Below, piece by piece: positions 1 through 5,479 of a stretch of DNA of 6,740 nucleotides; the stretch's first letter is position 1; every line of letters starts with the position of its first letter. The notes beneath the pieces are model-generated. The model was not told the origin of the DNA. It was given only the letters and a program-made list of their open reading frames with translations, and ran no database searches. Source of the stretch: Comamonas sp. (GTDB lineage: Bacteria; Pseudomonadota; Gammaproteobacteria; Burkholderiales; Burkholderiaceae_C); the NCBI GenBank assembly GCA_019236485.1, contig JAFAIY010000204.1:1-6740 (forward strand), read 5' to 3'. A program made the position numbers and the translations under genes.

Positions 1-131
1 GTCGCAATGAGGTCGAGCGCCTGTTTCGCAGGCTCAAGGGCTATCGCCGCATCTTCTCCAGATTCGAGAAGCTCGACGTCATGTTCATCGCATTCATCTG
101 CTTCGCGCTGATTGCCGATGGCTTGCGATAG
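1..131 (+). CDS. IS5-family transposase, C-terminal end (5' part outside window)
   Basis: Reading from base 3, the frame gives 42 residues and a TAG stop at 129-131. The segment contains R-x3-E-x6-K (RNEVERLFRRLK), which matches the Y(2)R(3)E(6)K signature around the catalytic glutamate of IS4/IS5-type DDE transposases. The ending ALIADGLR is typical of IS5-family transposases. The enzyme cuts and joins the element's ends. Nothing can be said about whether the whole gene is intact, because its start and first two catalytic Asp residues lie upstream of the window. The stop codon overlaps the first base of the terminal inverted repeat, as is usual in these compact elements. Family assignment is confident; the subgroup (IS5, IS427 or IS1031) is not resolved. 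Confidence 0.9.
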   Translation, partial: RNEVERLFRRLKGYRRIFSRFEKLDVMFIAFICFALIADGLR

Positions 132-143
132 TGTTAACAGGCC
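131..143 (+). repeat. Right terminal inverted repeat of the IS
   Basis: The sequence GTGTTAACAGGCC reads as GGCCTGTTAACAC from outside inward, the usual look of an IS5-family end. It begins on the last base of the transposase stop codon. The exact outer end could shift by one or two bases because CCC follows. Confidence 0.6.
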
Positions 144-147
144 CTAG
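144..147. repeat. Possible IS target-site duplication, CTAG
   Basis: CTAG directly abuts the inverted repeat and fits the YTAR target preference and 4-bp duplication known for IS5-group elements. The matching copy would lie left of the element, outside the window, so duplication is inferred rather than seen. Confidence 0.4.
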
Positions 148-174
148 CCAGGCCTGCAAGGCCGGGCGTGAAGC

Positions 175-741
175 TCAGGGCGCTTCGCGGTCCTGCGTCA
201 GATAGTTGCTGACCAGCTCGAAGAAACTGTCATAGAAAGCGCTCTTGGCAATGGTCTCGCTGCCCACCTTGACCAGGGAGTCGCTGCTCGAGGAAAAAGG
301 CAGGGACACCGAACCCAGCGCCCCCACGCCCACGCTGGCCGAACTCGCGCTCTTCTTGAGCGCATAGCGGTCCTGCAGCGCGGTCACGAAACCTATGCTG
401 ACCTGGCCGTCGGTGGTCTGCGGCACGCACACCACGCGGATATTGATCTCCAGATTGGTCTCCATGCTGGGCTGGAAGCTCTTGCGCCCTTCTATCAGCT
501 CCTGGGTGCGGGCGTTGGCGATATAGCCCTGGCTCAGCAGCGCGCGGCGCGCGGCCTCGCAGGTCTGGGTCGGCGAGGAGTCGAAGCTGCGCGAAAACGT
601 GGAGGTGGAGTCGAAAGTCTCCTGCACGGGCACGCTGTGCGGGGCCGTGGTGGAACAAGCGGCCAGCAGGCCCGAACACAGGCCCAGCATGCCCCAGCGC
701 ATGACATGGGCTTTTGCCGAAATTACTCCACCTAAACGCAC
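175..741 (-). CDS. DUF2242-family predicted outer-membrane lipoprotein
   Basis: The product is 188 aa from the GTG at 741, or 175 aa from the ATG at 702. A hydrophobic stretch ends in lipobox L26-A-A-C29, predicting signal peptidase II cleavage and lipidation; +2 Ser suggests the outer membrane. After a Ser/Thr-rich linker comes a conserved domain with CEAARRALLSQGY and, later, ALQDRYALKKSASSASVGVG and SLPFSSSSDSLVKVGSETI. I recognise this as DUF2242, a proteobacterial family with no established biochemical role. I prefer the GTG start because AAGGAGGT lies 3 bases upstream, while the ATG has no ribosome site. The longer reading from 834 is unlikely to be coding before 741. No intrinsic terminator follows the TGA; an IS end lies 31 bp downstream. 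The gene is divergent from another lipoprotein gene at 1053. Confidence 0.85.
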   Translation of the reverse strand: MRLGGVISAKAHVMRWGMLGLCSGLLAACSTTAPHSVPVQETFDSTSTFSRSFDSSPTQTCEAARRALLSQGYIANARTQELIEGRKSFQPSMETNLEINIRVVCVPQTTDGQVSIGFVTALQDRYALKKSASSASVGVGALGSVSLPFSSSSDSLVKVGSETIAKSAFYDSFFELVSNYLTQDREAP

Positions 742-744
742 ACA

Positions 745-752
745 ACCTCCTT
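745..752 (-). promoter_or_regulatory. Strong ribosome binding site that decides the DUF2242 gene start
   Basis: On the minus strand this reads AAGGAGGT, a near-perfect anti-SD match, with 3 bases before the GTG at 741. That spacing is tight but usable. It is far too distant (42 bases) to serve the ATG at 702, so it supports the GTG start. Confidence 0.6.
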
Positions 753-925
753 CAGTCCCATAGCCGCTCGGTCCATTCTTCAAGCCCAAATAGCGTAGCA
801 GCTTGGCGGTGCCCGATATGCGAACGCCGGGCAAGACCTACGGATTTTTGCCATCTTTACCGCAGATTCATGCAAGTGCCGCAGCCAGCCGCCATGCGCG
901 GGCTCGGCTGCATATGTTGACATTC

Positions 926-937
926 TTTGCGCGCAAA
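926..937. promoter_or_regulatory. Perfect 12-bp palindrome, possible operator
   Basis: TTTGCGCGCAAA equals its own reverse complement. It lies three bases after a TTGACA (917-922), which matches the -35 consensus exactly but has no good -10 at 16-18 bases. The position between divergent genes makes an operator plausible, but no regulator is known and no gene for one is present. Confidence 0.3.
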
Positions 938-941
938 CTGG

Positions 942-970
942 CTGACCGCGGCTGCTGCATCGGTTATGGT
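942..970 (+). promoter_or_regulatory. Candidate sigma-70 promoter for the META/DUF4377 gene
   Basis: CTGACC (942-947) and TATGGT (965-970) are separated by 17 bases, each matching the -35 and -10 consensus at 4 of 6 positions. This would leave a leader of about 75 bases before the ATG at 1053. It is a weak match. Confidence 0.3.
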
Positions 971-1052
971 CAAAGCTGGCCCGGCATCGGGAACCGTGCA
1001 AGCCAGACGGGATCCGATGCGGACACTCTCATTCATTCTTGAAGGAACACTC

Positions 1053-1871
1053 ATGAAATTTCGCTGGACCTGGTGCCTCCCCCTGATCGCCTCCGTGACG
1101 CTGGCCGCTTGCGGCACCACGGACGGTGGCGGCGCCAGCAAGCCCGGCCCCAGTGGCCCTGCAGGAGATGCGGCCTCGCTGACCGCCTATCACTGGAAGC
1201 TGCAACAGGCTTTCACCCCCGCCGGCACGGATGACCAGACCTGGTTTCTGAGCTCCAGCCAGGCGCCCATCGTGCTGGACTTCGCCGACCAGCGCGTCGT
1301 CGTCAAGAACCTGTGCAACGTCATGTCCTCGGGCTATAGCGTCGATGGCCAGCGCATCAATCTGCAGCGCGCCATGAGCACGCTGCGCGCCTGCAACGAC
1401 AACCAGCTCATGATGCTGGAGCAGAAAGTGGCCCGTATCCTGCCCACGGCCAAGCAATGGAATGTGCAGCTGGGCGTGGGCAGCGAGCAGCCGCGCCTGA
1501 CCCTGCAGTTCATCGATGGCACGCGCTGGCAGTTCAACGGCCAGCCCACGGCCCAGACCCAGTATGGCAGCGCGCCCGAGCGCATGTTTCTCGAGGTCGG
1601 CCCCGAGCGCAAGCCCTGCAGCGCAGGCGCAGGCCGCTACCAGTGCCTGCAGGTGCGCGAGATCCGCTACGGCGACAACGGCGTCAAGACCTATACCGGC
1701 CAGTGGGAGAACTTCTACAGCGAGATCGAGGGCTACAAGCACGAGGCCGGCGTGAGCAATGTGCTGCGCATCAACCGCTACAAGCGCCAGAACGTGCCGG
1801 CCGATGCCTCGGCCTACGCCTATGTGCTGGACATGGTGGTCTCCTCCACCCTGGAAAACAAGCGCAAATAA
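1053..1871 (+). CDS. META and DUF4377 domain lipoprotein
   Basis: The product is 272 aa. Residues 1-20 form a lipoprotein signal with lipobox L17-A-A-C20, followed by a Gly/Pro-rich linker to about residue 40, so it should be lipid-anchored in the envelope. Residues about 43-160 form a META (HslJ-like) domain: the YHWKL opening, the NLCNVMSSGY segment, then MSTLRACNDNQLMMLEQ, typical of the family's Cys-containing motif. Residues about 178-265 form a DUF4377 domain (MFLEVGPERKPC, QCLQVREIRYG, the FYSEIEGYKHEAGV segment). In E. coli HslJ the META domain is linked to novobiocin and heat-shock phenotypes; the activity is unknown. The start is the first ATG with a good ribosome site (GAAGGA, 6-base spacing) and directly precedes the signal peptide; upstream in-frame codons are rejected. 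A strong terminator follows the stop. Confidence 0.9.
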   Translation: MKFRWTWCLPLIASVTLAACGTTDGGGASKPGPSGPAGDAASLTAYHWKLQQAFTPAGTDDQTWFLSSSQAPIVLDFADQRVVVKNLCNVMSSGYSVDGQRINLQRAMSTLRACNDNQLMMLEQKVARILPTAKQWNVQLGVGSEQPRLTLQFIDGTRWQFNGQPTAQTQYGSAPERMFLEVGPERKPCSAGAGRYQCLQVREIRYGDNGVKTYTGQWENFYSEIEGYKHEAGVSNVLRINRYKRQNVPADASAYAYVLDMVVSSTLENKRK

Positions 1872-1905
1872 GTCTGACCGCGTCCGCTTCGAGGACCAGA
1901 TCCCA

Positions 1906-1929
1906 AGCCGGCCCGAGGGCCGGCTTTTT
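1906..1929 (+). terminator. Rho-independent terminator after the META/DUF4377 gene
   Basis: The 8-bp stem AGCCGGCC/GGCCGGCT has a CGAG loop and is followed by a run of five T (1925-1929, the first being part of the stem). It lies 35 bases past the TAA, so transcription of this gene most likely ends here as a single-gene unit. Confidence 0.9.
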
Positions 1930-1956
1930 CATGGCTGCACGGCAATGTTTCACGGC

Positions 1957-1979
1957 GGCCCGGGCCGTTTTCCCGGGCC
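1957..1979. repeat. GC-rich inverted repeat (hairpin)
   Basis: GGCCCGGG (1957-1964) and CCCGGGCC (1972-1979) form a perfect 8-bp stem with a 7-base loop, CCGTTTT. There is no T-run after the stem on either strand, so it is not a classical terminator. It could act as a backup or RNA-stabilising hairpin 28 bp beyond the terminator. Confidence 0.5.
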
Positions 1980-2084
1980 AGGTTTGCCGCCCGGCCGCGT
2001 CCACCACTCAAAAATCTCTTTTGGCGACAGACACTTGCAGACCATGACCGCAGGCATGGGCCGGTGCAGACGCCAAATTCGCAG

Positions 2085-2119
2085 TTATACCCAGCAGTTG
2101 TGGGCCGTCCTGTGGACAA
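2085..2119. other. DnaA-box-like words
   Basis: TTATACCCA (2085-2093) matches the DnaA box TTATCCACA at 7 of 9 positions. TGTGGACAA (2111-2119) is the reverse complement of TTGTCCACA, an 8 of 9 match. A further TGTGG begins at 2100. Degenerate clusters of this type can be DnaA-titrating sites, but chance cannot be excluded, and no origin-associated gene (dnaA, dnaN, rep) is present. Confidence 0.25.
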
Positions 2120-2217
2120 GCCCCGGAAGAACCCGGCAAACCCGCATGGGCTAGTGCTTTGCGCGCAGCGATCAAAAAATACGCAGCAGGTCGAGCCCGG
2201 CCCCATGTTTCACGCAC

Positions 2218-2244
2218 AAAAAAAGGCCGGCAGCGGATACCGGC
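2218..2244 (-). terminator. Terminator of the MoaF-like gene
   Basis: On the minus strand GCCGG, a 9-base loop, CCGGC and then a C are followed by seven T. The stem is short (5 bp), but the T-run is strong. It lies about 80 bases past the stop codon at 2323. Confidence 0.65.
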
Positions 2245-2322
2245 ACAGACAAGAGAGACACCGACTCGAACTCAAAAAGCGTTAGCAGCCCCCCCGCAAC
2301 GGCGAGGGCCGGCCGCATGCAC

Positions 2323-2670
2323 TCAGCGCAGACGGAAGCGCCCTTCCACAAACATGGAGGAACGATGGCCGGTCTCGCATTGGGCATCGGCATAGGACCA
2401 GAAAGCCTGGACCGTGCCCTTGGCCGTATCTATGACCTGGCTGACGGTAAAGCCGGTCTTCTCTATCCAGTTGAGAAAGTGCAGATGGTCGCTGAGCTGC
2501 AGATAGCTGAGCTGCTCGCAGCCTTCGGCCACATGGCCCTGGGAGTCCACCACGCGCCAGCGCATCTGTCCTTTGACGGTATAGCGAACTTCCGCTCGGC
2601 TGTCGGGAAACTCGATCACGGCTTCACGACCCAGCAAGGTTCCGGCGTACTGCATGGAAAGCATGGACAT
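2323..2670 (-). CDS. Small MoaF-like (lipocalin-fold type) protein, function unknown
   Basis: The product is 115 aa. There is no signal peptide or membrane segment, so it is probably cytoplasmic. The chain alternates short beta-like stretches (REAVIEF, AEVRYTVKG, MRWRVVD) with the block HFLNWIEKTGFTVSQVIDTAKGTVQAFW at residues 64-91. That block resembles the core of MoaF-related proteins, where an aromatic W-x-E segment is followed by a VxD-x3-G-x-V strand; these are small calycin-like barrels thought to bind small molecules. Family assignment is from pattern memory and only moderately sure; substrate and role are unknown. The start is ATG 2670, chosen because AAGGAG lies 8 bases upstream; the longer frame up to 2793 lacks a ribosome site. 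It is a single-gene unit with its own terminator, divergent from an MFS exporter 288 bp away. Confidence 0.75.
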   Translation of the reverse strand: MSMLSMQYAGTLLGREAVIEFPDSRAEVRYTVKGQMRWRVVDSQGHVAEGCEQLSYLQLSDHLHFLNWIEKTGFTVSQVIDTAKGTVQAFWSYADAQCETGHRSSMFVEGRFRLR

Positions 2671-2678
2671 GATGACGA

Positions 2679-2684
2679 CTCCTT
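2679..2684 (-). promoter_or_regulatory. Ribosome binding site fixing the start of the MoaF-like gene
   Basis: AAGGAG on the minus strand lies 8 bases before ATG 2670, an ideal arrangement. The nearby in-frame ATGs at 2664 and 2655 are less well spaced. Confidence 0.75.
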
Positions 2685-2717
2685 GTACGACTGCACCGTC
2701 TGTTGCAACCCGAACCG

Positions 2718-2760
2718 GATTGCTTGCGGCTATGGTCGCGCGCTCTCGATTGATTGCTTG
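2718..2760. repeat. Pair of 9-bp direct repeats upstream of the MoaF-like gene
   Basis: GATTGCTTG occurs at 2718-2726 and 2752-2760, 34 bases apart, in the region between the divergent MoaF-like and MFS genes. The pair could bind a regulator, or be chance. Confidence 0.3.
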
Positions 2761-2894
2761 TGGGAACGCGCCGCATGCCATCGTCGGTAACAACTTTTCA
2801 ATCGATCACGGCTTTTCCTGCATGCCCGGCCCTGTGCGCGCAGCTCCTACACATCTATCCAGCGGGCACCGGCAGGGACTTCCGGCTTTGCGCC

Positions 2895-2909
2895 ATTTGC
2901 TGCACAAAT
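2895..2909. promoter_or_regulatory. Inverted repeat ATTTG-N5-CAAAT, possible operator
   Basis: There are two 5-bp arms with a 5-base spacer (ATTTG at 2895-2899, CAAAT at 2905-2909), about 50 bp upstream of the MFS gene's chosen start. The dyad has the size of LysR- or TetR-type sites. It is short enough to be chance. Confidence 0.25.
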
Positions 2910-2958
2910 CAAGTAGATCGCCGATACTCGGCATCCACCTGTTTCACGCGCCGAGCCC

Positions 2959-4305
2959 GTGCCGCGGATAACGCAAACCCGGGCTGCGCTTCCGGATTCC
3001 ACCTTGTCCAGCCCAGCCCCCGTCTCCCCGCCCGCAGCCGTCGCTTCCGTGGCGCCGCTGCGCGACCGCGCTTTTATCTCGTTTGTGCTGGCCCGCATGC
3101 TGGCCATGTTTGCGCAGCAGATGCAGGCCGTGGTCGTGGCCTGGCAGGTGTATGACATCACACGCGAGCCGCTGTCCCTGGCCTATGTGGGCCTGGCCCA
3201 GTTCATCCCCATGGCGGGCTTGCTGATTCCGGCCGGCGACCTCAGCGACCGCATGAGCCGCAAGCGGCTGCTCGCCATCAGCTGGCTGCTGGCATCCATC
3301 TGCTCGGGCCTGCTATGGCTGCTATCGCAAAGCGCGGCCCGCGAGGTGCACTGGATTTATGCGGTGCTGGTGCTGTTCGGCTGCAGCCGCGCCTTCAGCG
3401 GCCCGGCGCTGCAAAGCCTGCTGCCGCAGATCGTGGCCCGCGAGCAGCTGGCCAAGGCCCTGGCCACCAACAGCATGCTGATGCGCATCTCGGCCATTGC
3501 GGCACCCGTGCTCGGCGGCCTGCTCTATGCCCTGGGCGGCGGGGTGCTGACCTATGCGATCTGCGGCACCAGCCTGGTTCTGGGTGCGGCCTTGCTGAGC
3601 CAGGTTCCGGTGCGCTTTGCGAACCTCAAAGCGCCTTCCACCGACGATCAAAGCACCATGTGGCAGCGTTTTGCCGAAGGCCTGCATTTCATGCGCACGC
3701 GCCCCATCATTCTGGGCACCATTTCCCTGGACCTGTTTGCCGTGCTGCTGGGCGGCGTGGTGGCGCTGCTGCCCGTCTATGCGCACGAGGTGCTCGAGGT
3801 CGGCCCCCAGGGCCTGGGCCTGCTGCGCTCCTCCATGGCCGCGGGCGAGGTCTGCATGGGCCTGTGGCTGTCGGCCCGTCCCATCAACCGCCGCGTGGGC
3901 AAGGTGATGTTTGCCGCCGTGGCCGTGTTCGGCCTGGCGAATCTGGTGTTTGCGCTCTCGCACTGGTTTGCGCTGTCCATGCTGGCTCTGGCCGTCGCGG
4001 GCGCCGCGGACATGGTCAGCGTCTATATCCGCGGGGCGCTGGTGCAGTTTTCCACGCCCGACCATATGCGCGGCCGCGTGAACGCGGTGAACATGCTGTT
4101 CATAGGCTCGTCCAACGAGCTCGGCGAGTTCCGCGCGGGCAGCAGCGCCTCCTGGTTCGGCGCCGTGCCTGCGGCCGTACTGGGCAGCCTCTGCACGCTG
4201 GGCGTGGTGGGCGGCTGGATGACGCTGTTCAAGCCGCTGCGCGATGTGGACAGACTCGAAGATGCGGCGCGCGTGAGCGGTGCCGAAACCCTGGCCCAGG
4301 GCTGA
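2959..4305 (+). CDS. MFS transporter, EntS-like (MFS_3 type) exporter
   Basis: The product is 448 aa with about 12 hydrophobic helices after a Pro/Ala-rich cytoplasmic N-terminus of about 35 residues. The TM2-TM3 loop carries the MFS motif A (G93-D-L-S-D97-R98-M-S-R-K-R). SRAFSGPALQSLLPQIV (residues 143-159) and the C-terminal TPDHMRGRVNAVN (366-378) are hallmarks of the EntS/MFS_3 branch of drug and siderophore exporters. It should be an inner-membrane proton-driven exporter; the substrate is unknown, and no siderophore genes are nearby to suggest one. The start is uncertain: GTG 2959 is the first possible codon after an in-frame TAG at 2914, but neither it, TTG 3004 nor GTG 3049 has a clear ribosome site. 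ATG 3097 would cut into TM1. It is convergent with ddh across a shared terminator. Confidence 0.85.
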   Translation: MPRITQTRAALPDSTLSSPAPVSPPAAVASVAPLRDRAFISFVLARMLAMFAQQMQAVVVAWQVYDITREPLSLAYVGLAQFIPMAGLLIPAGDLSDRMSRKRLLAISWLLASICSGLLWLLSQSAAREVHWIYAVLVLFGCSRAFSGPALQSLLPQIVAREQLAKALATNSMLMRISAIAAPVLGGLLYALGGGVLTYAICGTSLVLGAALLSQVPVRFANLKAPSTDDQSTMWQRFAEGLHFMRTRPIILGTISLDLFAVLLGGVVALLPVYAHEVLEVGPQGLGLLRSSMAAGEVCMGLWLSARPINRRVGKVMFAAVAVFGLANLVFALSHWFALSMLALAVAGAADMVSVYIRGALVQFSTPDHMRGRVNAVNMLFIGSSNELGEFRAGSSASWFGAVPAAVLGSLCTLGVVGGWMTLFKPLRDVDRLEDAARVSGAETLAQG

Positions 4306-4358
4306 AAACGATAGCTGATAGCGCGCTCCAGATAAGCGCAGCAGCCACTCTTCAATAG

Positions 4359-4388
4359 AAAAAGCCTCGCATGAACGCGAGGCTTTTT
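4359..4388. terminator. Bidirectional terminator between the MFS gene and ddh
   Basis: The stem GCCTCGC/GCGAGGC (4364-4370 with 4377-4383) has a 6-base loop and is flanked by AAAAA (4359-4363) and TTTTT (4384-4388). The paired stem can extend to 12 bp. The A and T runs on opposite sides make it work for both converging genes, 54 bases after the MFS stop and 19 bases after the ddh stop. Confidence 0.95.
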
Positions 4389-4406
4389 CGCTGCAGGCGC
4401 AAAGGT

Positions 4407-5402
4407 TTACAGCAGCTCGGCGCGCAGCTGCTCGGCACTCTTGGGCGAGAGCAGGCCCGGCGCCACGTCGAACACGGTCTTGCAGCCATGCTGGCCGGCC
4501 TGGGCCATGCGGTGCACGGCACGCGCATAGGCGACCAGCACGCTGGAGGTGAACTCGGGGTTGCTGTCCAACTGCAGCCGGTATTCGATGACCTGCTTGT
4601 TCTGCGCGCTGGTATTGCCGCTGCGGATCACAAAGCCGCCATGAGGCATGGCCGCATGCTCGCGCGCGAGCTCCTCGGCGCTGATGAAATGCACGGTGGT
4701 GTCGTACTGGTCGAAGTAATGCGGCATCTCCACGATGCTGCGGCGCACGGCCTCGGCGTCGGCACCTTGCTCGAGCACCACATAGCATTCGCGCTGATGC
4801 TTGTCCCGCGTGCTCAGCTCGGGGCGCACGCCGGAGCGCACCTGGTTCACGGCCTCTTCGACGGGAATCGTGTACTGCACACCGCCGGCCACGCCTTCGA
4901 CGCGGCGGATCGCGTCGGAATGGCCCTGGCTCAGGCCCTTGCCCCAGAAGGTATAGGTGGCGCCGTCGGGCAGCAGGGCCTCGCCCATCACGCGGTTGAT
5001 GGAGAACATGCCCGGGTCCCAGCCGGCCGAGATCAGCGCCGTGGTCTGGCCGCCCTGCGCGGCACTGTCCACATTGGCGAAATGCTCGGGGATGCGCGCA
5101 TGGGTGTCAAAGCTGTCGATCAGATTGAAATGGGCCGCGAGCTCGGGCGCCTGCCTGGGCAGATCGTCCTTGGAGCCGCCGCAGAGAATCAGCACATCGA
5201 TCTGGCCTTTGTGCGACAGCAGGCTGCCCATGGCATGCACGGGCGTGCCGGCATTCAGGGGCTGGAGCTGCGCAGGATCGCGGCGCGTGTAAATCCCCGC
5301 CAGCTGCATGTCGGGGTTCCTGGCGACGGCGGCTTCCACGCCGCGTCCCAGATTGCCGTAACCGACGATGCCAATGCGGATAGGGGATGTTGTCGATGCC
5401 AT
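4407..5402 (-). CDS. ddh: meso-diaminopimelate D-dehydrogenase
   Basis: The product is 331 aa, close to the roughly 320-aa C. glutamicum enzyme. It makes meso-DAP from L-2-amino-6-oxopimelate, ammonium and NADPH, a one-step bypass of the succinylase branch of lysine and peptidoglycan precursor synthesis, in the cytoplasm. The N-terminal Rossmann domain has GYGNLG (residues 14-19). Further conserved blocks are SAGWDPGMFSINR (125-137), FWGKGLSQGHSDA (152-164), MPHGG (252-256) and SNPEF (280-284). By alignment from memory, the substrate contacts of the C. glutamicum enzyme appear kept: D80, D129, W153, T178, R204, H254 and N281. The start at ATG 5402 is supported by GAGGA 11 bases upstream. The same-strand rarD ends 77 bp upstream, so read-through is possible, but the gap may hold its own promoter. 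Confidence 0.95.
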   Translation of the reverse strand: MASTTSPIRIGIVGYGNLGRGVEAAVARNPDMQLAGIYTRRDPAQLQPLNAGTPVHAMGSLLSHKGQIDVLILCGGSKDDLPRQAPELAAHFNLIDSFDTHARIPEHFANVDSAAQGGQTTALISAGWDPGMFSINRVMGEALLPDGATYTFWGKGLSQGHSDAIRRVEGVAGGVQYTIPVEEAVNQVRSGVRPELSTRDKHQRECYVVLEQGADAEAVRRSIVEMPHYFDQYDTTVHFISAEELAREHAAMPHGGFVIRSGNTSAQNKQVIEYRLQLDSNPEFTSSVLVAYARAVHRMAQAGQHGCKTVFDVAPGLLSPKSAEQLRAELL

Positions 5403-5448
5403 GACGATCACTTTCCTCGGAACAAAAGAAGTGATTATTGCCCTTCGA

Positions 5449-5465
5449 TGCACCAACTTGGGGCA
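5449..5465. promoter_or_regulatory. NtrC-site-like palindrome upstream of ddh
   Basis: TGCACCAACTTGGGGCA is a 17-bp dyad with one mismatched pair. The enteric NtrC consensus as I recall it is TGCACC-N5-GGTGCA; here the left half is exact and the right half matches at 5 of 6. Its centre is about 55 bp upstream of the ddh ATG. It sits inside a wider repeat TTGCCC (5438-5443) / GGGCAA (5461-5466). I found no well-spaced sigma-54 -24/-12 element pointing toward ddh. Confidence 0.35.
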
Positions 5466-5479
5466 AAACTACGGCAATG

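Larger units (their letters stand above)
1..143 (+). mobile_element. Right end of an IS5-family insertion sequence
   Basis: This consists of the transposase 3' end followed directly by a short terminal repeat. The element reaches into the window from the left, and only its right terminus is visible. The boundary at 143 is inferred from the IS5-like end sequence and the CTAG tetranucleotide that follows. The left inverted repeat needed for proof is outside the window. Confidence 0.8.
742..1052. other. Shared intergenic region between divergent lipoprotein genes
   Basis: This is 311 bp without a credible gene. It must hold the promoters of both flanking genes. I see the minus-strand ribosome site at 745-752, a 12-bp palindrome at 926-937, a candidate plus-strand promoter at 942-970, and GAAGGA at 1041-1046, six bases before the ATG at 1053. 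I could not find a convincing minus-strand promoter. Short open frames here look like chance readings in GC-rich DNA. Confidence 0.6.
1930..2217. other. Noncoding region between two terminators
   Basis: About 290 bp lie between the plus-strand terminator and the minus-strand terminator of the next gene. I see no reading frame with a ribosome site or recognisable protein and no tRNA-like pattern. It contains a GC-rich hairpin (1957-1979) and DnaA-box-like words (2085-2119). Confidence 0.5.

Noticed and set aside
1029..1742. 237-codon minus-strand frame opposite the META/DUF4377 gene
   Set aside because: Ala/Leu/Gly/His-rich shadow without family resemblance; the plus strand encodes a recognised lipoprotein.
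2612..2814. 13-base direct repeat TCGATCACGGCTT at 2612-2624 and 2802-2814
   Set aside because: One copy lies inside the MoaF-like coding sequence, and a single 13-mer pair is expected by chance at appreciable frequency in a window this size.
3322..4788. 488-codon open frame on the minus strand across the MFS gene, the terminator and ddh
   Set aside because: It is antisense to the MFS gene and in another frame of ddh, runs through the intergenic terminator, and has a low-complexity Ala/Arg/His/Gln composition typical of shadow frames in GC-rich DNA.
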